From: Glomus cerebriforme
Lineage: Eukaryota; Glomeromycota; Glomeromycetes; Glomerales; Glomeraceae
Assembly: GCA_003550305.1 (NCBI GenBank)
Contig: QKYT01000035.1
Coordinates: forward strand, 276,982 to 340,981
Length of the DNA stretch: 64,000 nt
Direction of reading: 5' to 3'
The notes beneath the pieces are model-generated. The model worked only from the letters and a program-made list of their open reading frames with translations. It did not search any database and was not told the DNA's origin. This document shows positions 58,181-64,000 of the stretch, piece after piece. Both the position numbers and the translations under genes were made by a program. Position 1 is the first letter of the stretch. Each line of letters opens with the position of its first letter.

Positions 58181-60597
58181 CTACAATGAAGTTCTAACCT
58201 TGGCAATGCTTGTAATTTTTGTGTGTTCATTATGTTTTACAACATTACTATCTGCGTATTTTAGTACTTCATGCAACAAATTATCAAGTATCGGCAATGC
58301 CACTGAAAAGGTAAATTAAATTAGTAATTAGCTAATTAGTTTACTAATGAAATATTATTTAATATAAAAAATACTTACAAGGCTCCTGCGAATGTTTTAG
58401 AAAGGGATCGGTTAATAATTGTGGTATAGTTAAGCGTGATTTTGAATTCCTCTCGAGGCATCCCTTCATTATACGAATCAAATTTTCATCGACCATACTA
58501 TCATTTTGGTTATTCGTTGTGGCGGGAAATGAAATTATATAATTTTCATCAAGTATGGCCTTATACTTTCTGGACATATTTAAATGAGAGAATGGTGTAT
58601 GTCCATAAACCATCTGATAAAGAATGCATCCAAGTGACCAAACATCACTTGGTCGACCTTGCTATATATATATATTACCAAATTATTAAAGTGAGGTACA
58701 CGTATAAAATCAAGTTCTTTTAAAATCAACTTACTTTTAAGCATTTCTTCCCACTTTTGTTTGTTTCTGGATCACTTGTGTCATTGAGGGCTTCTGGTGA
58801 CATGTAATTGATTGTACCTACCTAAAGACATTTTTGAAGACAATATAAATAAGTGAAAATAAAAATCGAAAAATCCTTTTAAGACGAATAAAATTTCATA
58901 CGTGTTGGTCTCTGTGAATGTTGGTTGTGTCATTTGGTATAGTTTTTGCAATCCCAAAGTCAATTAACTTTAATGTTCCATTTATTATTATGAAGTTTGC
59001 GGGTTTTAAATCAGTATGTACGATCTTTTCTAGTTGTATCGCGTACACAGCCTTTAGCATCTAATAAATTAATTGTTAGACAAGAAATGACATTAATTTA
59101 TTAATATTGATACTAAGATCAATTTTTTTTTTTACCTGTTCCCAATAATATCGGATAATGTTTAAATCGATTGGTTTCCCATTTTGTGAATATAAATAGT
59201 GTGCCAAATCCTGTTCCCCGCATTCTAATAACTTAAAAGGAAAAAAATAAAAAGAAATGAAAATATATCTCTATGTTAAAGGTAATTTAATAATATGAAA
59301 AATTAATCAACCATTAATAAATATCCCCTTTCTTCGTTTATTTCAGCATCATACAATTTTATTATTCCATCTCTTCCGGATAAACGTTTTAATAAAGCTA
59401 CTTCGTTTATATATCCAGATAATATACTATCATCGACTTTATCAAAAGTGACTTTTTTTATGGCATAAACTTGTCCATTTGAATTTGTCACCTGATAAAC
59501 TTTACTACTACCTCCACGACCAAGTACCGCGTGACGTTTATATAATTGTCCATTTAGCTGTTAATAAAGCTTTAAAATTAAATATTTAAAAATAGTTTGA
59601 AAAAAATTACAAATACTTTACAAAGGTATTTTACCATTATATTATCTTTGTATTCTTTTACATTTTGTATCTTCTCGGTTATGATTGTGTCGGATGTTTT
59701 AGGTGGAGGTGATTCAGTCACCTTTGGTGATAAATGGCTTTTCACAGTTTCATTCCGATCACTTTGAATTTCTTGGTAGCCAACTTTCGATGAGCGTTTT
59801 AAAAGATTATAATCTGATTTAATCTCATTAACTGATCTTATAGGCTCTTGATGTGCATATAGTTTATCTGCTTTTAATAACAGACCATGCTCTTTACTTT
59901 CTAAGCATTTTACATAAAAAGTAAAACTTTAGAAAATAGCAAACACCATATGAAAAGATTATATTTCATAAACAAAAATGTTACCTGAGAACTTCCACCG
60001 ACTAGGTTCAGCATCAAATTCATTTGGTTCTTCTTCTTCTTGAACTGGTTCTTGTATTTTCTTTACTCTTTGTGGTGGACCTGCTCAGGATTGACATTAT
60101 ATGTTATAAACTATTTTTCAGTGAATCAAACAATTATATGACATTCCTTACCAAGGTTACGCGCCGTGGTTATTGTTCTTCTCCGTCGTCTGACAATCGA
60201 ACTATGTTTCTGTAATCTTAATACCAATTTGAACAAGTAATTAATTATCGATCATTGTAAAATCATAAAAATCAATTAAAAAAAAAATAGTTCTATTTAC
60301 TTATCTGTAATCGCTGGAGTTGATAAGCCACAATGAGCTGCTACGTTATCGATATGGTTATTCGAATGCGAAAAGAACTCTTGTGGATAAGTTGTTGCTG
60401 GTGTTTCCAAACCCTATAATAAAATAAGCTTAAAGAGTAGTCGCATGTTTTCTTTTTTACATTTATACCGATTTTACCTCGTTTGCATTCTTTGTAAATT
60501 CCCGATGAATGAGATTTGTTAAGTTTGAAAACCGGCTACAGCCTTCCAACAAAGTTGTATCCCCGATTTCTTTTTCTAGTTTCGGTTCGCCTTCCAT
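58181..60597 (-). CDS. MPS1: spindle checkpoint dual-specificity kinase Mps1/TTK
   Basis: Eleven exons (60478-60597, 60301-60413, 60152-60216, 59985-60080, 59635-59900, 59312-59557, 59136-59231, 58902-59060, 58735-58821, 58379-58661, 58181-58302) sum to 1653 nt, 550 residues. The N-terminal half is disordered with basic and acidic stretches. The kinase domain shows the Mps1 signature order: [20 protein letters not shown] (Lys), [23 protein letters not shown] (HxD with the Mps1-type Thr), [21 protein letters not shown] and [15 protein letters not shown]. The last exon is a short helical tail ([15 protein letters not shown]). Mps1 phosphorylates kinetochore substrates, including NDC80 and KNL1, to start the spindle checkpoint; Nuf2 of the NDC80 complex is encoded in the same window. 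Divergent from NOP7 over 295 bp. Confidence 0.94.
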
Positions 60598-60892
60598 TTT
60601 AAAGTTAAAGTTATTAATAAAATGGCGTCTTCGTCTTGGTTAGAAATATGAAATATAATAAAATAAATACGCGTTATAAACGCGCCAAAAATATGTCCGG
60701 CTGCACAACAGTTGTGACACCATGCTAAACATATCACGTGATTACAGCAATTCCGGCCAGAATTAAAGATCAGTAAATATACTGAAATTTCAGGCACGTG
60801 GTAGTGATTTTCTTTGATGAGATTTTTTAGTGCCCGTATATTAATCAAAAAAAATTTTTTTTTTTTTATCAAGTACATTAATTATTTAAATA
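60598..60892. promoter_or_regulatory. bidirectional promoter (MPS1 / NOP7) with two CACGTG boxes
   Basis: The space between divergent starts holds CACGTG at 60735-60740 (in the palindrome ATCACGTGAT) and again at 60795-60800, plus a more G+C-rich stretch (GCGCC near 60680) than the genome average. Confidence 0.5.
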
Positions 60893-63351
60893 ATGGGAAA
60901 ATTGAAGCAAAAAGGGAAGGCTGGAGCGGCTACAAATTACATAAATCGAAATCAAGCCCTAAGAAAGTTGCAAGTTTCACTTGCGGATTTTAGGTATGCA
61001 TTTTATTTTATTTTATTTACCTGTTGATTGATATAAAAAAAAATAAATAATATATATATTTTTTTTTTGAAGACGATTATGTATTCTTAAAGGAATTTAT
61101 CCTAGAGAACCAAAAAATAAGAAGAAAGCTAATAAAGGTTCTACAGCACCAACAACCTTTTATTATAAAAAAGATATTCAATATCTTGCTCATGAACCAG
61201 TCCTTCAAAAATTTAGAGAACATAAAATATTTCTAAGAAAATTAAATAAAGCATTAGGTAAAAGAGAATTTAGTACTGCAAAGAATTTAGAAAAGAATAG
61301 ACCGATTTATACATTAGATCATATCCTTAAAGAAAGGTAATGAACAAAAAATTTCTTTATTTCATTTAAAAATACTTTAATTAACTATTTGGTTTTAATA
61401 TAGATATCCTACTTTCACTGATGCTTTAAGAGATCTTGATGATGCTTTATGTATGCTATTCTTATTTTCTACATTTCCGGCGACTAATAGAATTAAATTA
61501 GAGACAGTCACAAATTGTCAAAGATTATGTGTTGAATTTCAACATTATATAATTCATACTAGAAGTTTGCGTAAAGTATTTTTGTCAATTAAAGGAATTT
61601 ATTATCAAGCAGAAATTAAAGGTCAAACAATAAATTGGTTGGTTCCTTATCAATTTAGTCAACAGGTAAATTATAATTCTTTTTATATTAACCAATTTTA
61701 TTGTATAAAAATTGTTCTCGACTTAAAATATTTAATTAAAATAGGTTCCTGACGATGTAGATTTTCGTATTATGCTCACTTTTTTGGAGTTTTATCAAAC
61801 CCTTCTTGGCTTTGTAAATTTCAAATTGTACACTGATGTGAATCTAGTTTATCCACCGAAATTAGATTCAGCTAAAGATGAAGGTGCAGCTGGATTAGGT
61901 GCTCTTATAATTGAGACTACAAATAATTTCACAGGGTTATCTACTTCATGTGATAATGAAAACAAAGATGAATCGAATAACACTAACAACGAAGAGGTAA
62001 GAGTTTTTTGTTTGTCACGTGATTTTAGTATACAAAAAAAGTTTATATTTTATCATTCACAGGATCGTAAGGTTGAATCTGAGAAACGTCTGAAGACGCT
62101 ATCAAAGAAACTTGCAATTATTAAAGATCAAGTGGAACCAACATTAGAAATACAACTTGATACTACAGAAAAGTCTGAAACTACAAATAATGGGGAAATA
62201 ATGGATGAATTTATGGAACAAACTCGTAATTCACAAGATATCTCGTCAAAGATATATACATATCATGATTTACAAACTGTATCAGTTGCTTTAACAGAAT
62301 TTGAAAATTTATTTTCTAATTGTATTTTTTATTTATCACGTGAAGTTCCAAGATACTCCTTAGAATTTATTATTCGTACTTTTGGTGGTCAAGTTGGTTG
62401 GGATGAAACATGTGGTATTGGTTCACCATTTAACGAGAATGATGACCGTATTACGCATCACATTGTTGATCGTCCTACTTTAAGCCACAGATTTTTACAT
62501 CGTCTTTATATTCAACCGCAATGGGTTTATGATTGTATTAATATCAGAAAATTATTAAAGACTGAGCCATATCAACCTGGTAAAACTTTACCTCCTCATC
62601 TATCACCTTTTGTTGAACATAAGGAAGGTGATTATGTACCTGATAAAAATGAATTTGAGGGTGATATTGAAGAGATGGAAGTGACAAACGAAAAAGGAGT
62701 AAAGGAGGATAGTGATGAGGATGAGGATGAGGATGAGGATGAGGATGAGGATGTGCCCGAAATACGTTCTTCCCGCGACGAAACAACAGTCAGTCTTCCA
62801 ATTATAGTTAATGAGGTAAAAAAGATAATAATAATAATTTGCAACTAATTTTTCATTTGTTTATAATTATTAATATTGTCCACCTAAAATTATTCCATTT
62901 CTAGTCCGATAATGAAGACATGATTCATCAAATGGAACTCGAAGCTGAAGCAACAGGAATCTCATTCTCTAAATATCAAGAACAGCAAGATCGACTTGCT
63001 AAAAGACGAAAAGTTCAAGGCAATAATGATACTAAAGTTCAACAAACTTCTATTCAAACTGCAACCGGTAAAAAACGTGCAGCCAAAGAAATTGAAGAAA
63101 AAGAAGTCAAAGAATTGGCAAAAATAATGATGACAAAGAAACAAAAAACTCTATACAATAAAATCCAATATGGTAAGAAAAAACAGCAAGAAAAAGTTGA
63201 AAATTTACAACGTAAAAAACAAGAAATTATTTCTCAACAAAAGAAAAGACTAGTAACTTCTACTAATACTAGTAATAATAATAATGATAATAATAATAAT
63301 GAAAATAATTCAAACAAGAAAAAACGAAAGATAAAGAATGAAAACAGATAG
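60893..63351 (+). CDS. NOP7: pescadillo homolog (Nop7/Pes1)
   Basis: Six exons (60893-60993, 61073-61336, 61404-61665, 61745-61996, 62063-62815, 62905-63351) sum to 2079 nt, 692 residues. The N-terminal pescadillo domain shows [37 protein letters not shown] and [14 protein letters not shown]. The middle is [19 protein letters not shown], with [25 protein letters not shown] domain follows ([36 protein letters not shown]). The C-terminus has an acidic run of D/E near residue 500 and a long K/Q-rich coiled region ending in an N-repeat and [11 protein letters not shown]. It is the scaffold subunit of PeBoW, required for 27S pre-rRNA processing in the nucleolus. Partner Ytm1 is encoded at 42.2-44.1 kb. 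Confidence 0.95.
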
Positions 63352-63845
63352 CTTAAGTGTTGGAAAAAAAAAAAAATTTGGTATCTTTTTTTTTGTGTAT
63401 ATTGTGTCATTAGACGTAAAGGCATATATCATGGATTAAAATAGAAATACAGTTGCGAAGCAAATTTTACAATATTGCAAAATAATACTACGCTCATACA
63501 TACATTTTTTAAAGTGTTGTTTGTTATATATAATATTGATCATAAATTTTCTAATATAAAAAAAATTGAAAAAAAAAAGGAAAACTTGGTAAAAAAAAAA
63601 AAAAAATTATGCATATATAAAATGTCTCATTTTGTTAAAATATCCCTTATAAAATAAAAAAAAAGTTCTTCAAATCCCAAAATATTTGATATTTTGATAT
63701 TGTTTATTACACCTCCGTTCAATCCATCCTGATATTATAAACTTTCAACAATTCTTCTGATCTTAAAATTATCTATTATTGCAGGAAAATAGAATCTACA
63801 AACTAATAAGGATAGTAAAATTATATACAATATTATTTGAAATGA
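63352..63845. other. convergent 3' spacer
   Basis: 494 bp of A+T-rich sequence between the NOP7 stop and the 3' end of the next (minus-strand) gene. No other gene seen. Confidence 0.35.
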
Positions 63846-63940
63846 CTATGCGTTCTTTCTTGGAGAGCCCTTTGCTTGCATTGATCGACGTTTTTGCTTA
63901 TTTGATGATATGTTTTCACCGCCTCTTTTAAGATTTCGTT
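63846..63940 (-). CDS. 3'-terminal exon of an unidentified gene (partial)
   Basis: On the minus strand an acceptor (TTTTTAATAG at about 63941-63950) opens a 95-nt exon ending at TAG 63846-63848. It encodes a basic tail (RNLKRGGENISSNKQKRRSM, then QAKGSPRKNA). The composition suggests a nuclear or nucleic-acid-binding protein, but no family was recognised and the remainder lies beyond the window. Confidence 0.5.
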
Positions 63941-64000
63941 CTATTAAAAATAATTACAAAAGGATTTAATGATGATATTAAAATAAATAAAGTATAATTA

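Noticed and set aside
62544..62844. Frames opposite the D/E repeat of pescadillo
   Set aside because: They come from the GATGAG repeat read on the other strand (H/P or S runs).
1..64000. CRISPR arrays, operons, ribosome binding sites, tRNA or rRNA genes
   Set aside because: The window is eukaryotic nuclear DNA; no spaced identical repeats of CRISPR type and no tRNA B-box or rRNA-like sequence was recognised by eye.

Overview
The window is nuclear DNA of a fungus. It is very A+T-rich by eye, and its genes are cut by many short introns (mostly 50-100 nt) with GTAAGT-like donors and T-rich ..TTTTAG acceptors. The conserved proteins are core eukaryotic ones with fungal counterparts (Nuf2, Mps1, Apc13, importin alpha, Nop7/pescadillo, Ytm1, PAPS reductase). 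The low GC, dense short introns and mix of Tigger/pogo, FAR1-type MULE and DUF7869-type elements fit an early-diverging fungus such as an arbuscular mycorrhizal (Glomeromycotina, Rhizophagus-like) species. That placement is an inference; no rRNA or marker gene is present to prove it.

Layout. 0.9-2.9 kb: CUE/DUF1771/Smr protein (-). 3.6-5.4 kb: Tigger/CENP-B-like transposase (+). 6.4-16.4 kb is a compact block: alpha/beta hydrolase (-), glutamine-synthetase-like enzyme (+), RNA polymerase III subunit Rpc17/CRCP (-), kinetochore Nuf2 (+), Apc13 (-), OTU1/YOD1 deubiquitinase (+). 16.4-40.8 kb is a gene-poor, repeat-rich island. It holds a 1.56-kb element with inverted ends and a minisatellite core, a decayed MULE/FAR1 transposon with stop codons, small pogo-like elements, a 2.45-kb element with nearly identical 39-bp terminal repeats (and an assembly gap), and a tandem array of intron-like modules at 34.7-36.6 kb. 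40.9-44.1 kb: PAPS reductase (+) and Ytm1 (+). 44.1-48.3 kb: A+T-rich spacer with a truncated copy of the minisatellite element. 48.3-63.4 kb is a second compact block: importin alpha (-), DJ-1 (+), Ste20/OSR1-like kinase (+), DUF676 lipase (+), Mps1 (-), pescadillo (+). The 3' exon of another minus-strand gene closes the window.

Exon structures were built by hand from splice signals and protein-family expectation. For every complete multi-exon gene the exon lengths sum to a multiple of three. Individual exon edges may still be off by a base.

The most unusual signals are the array of about 15 tandem intron-like modules (donor, branch site, pyrimidine tract and acceptor in nearly every unit), an apparent 1-nt microexon in the OTU1 gene, a transposase whose premature stops are all explicable as C-to-T changes, and a kinase tail with repeated RFxV docking-like motifs. 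Functionally, the genes lean to cell division (Nuf2, Mps1, Apc13) and ribosome or nuclear biogenesis (Ytm1, Nop7, Rpc17, importin alpha); the clustering may be chance.
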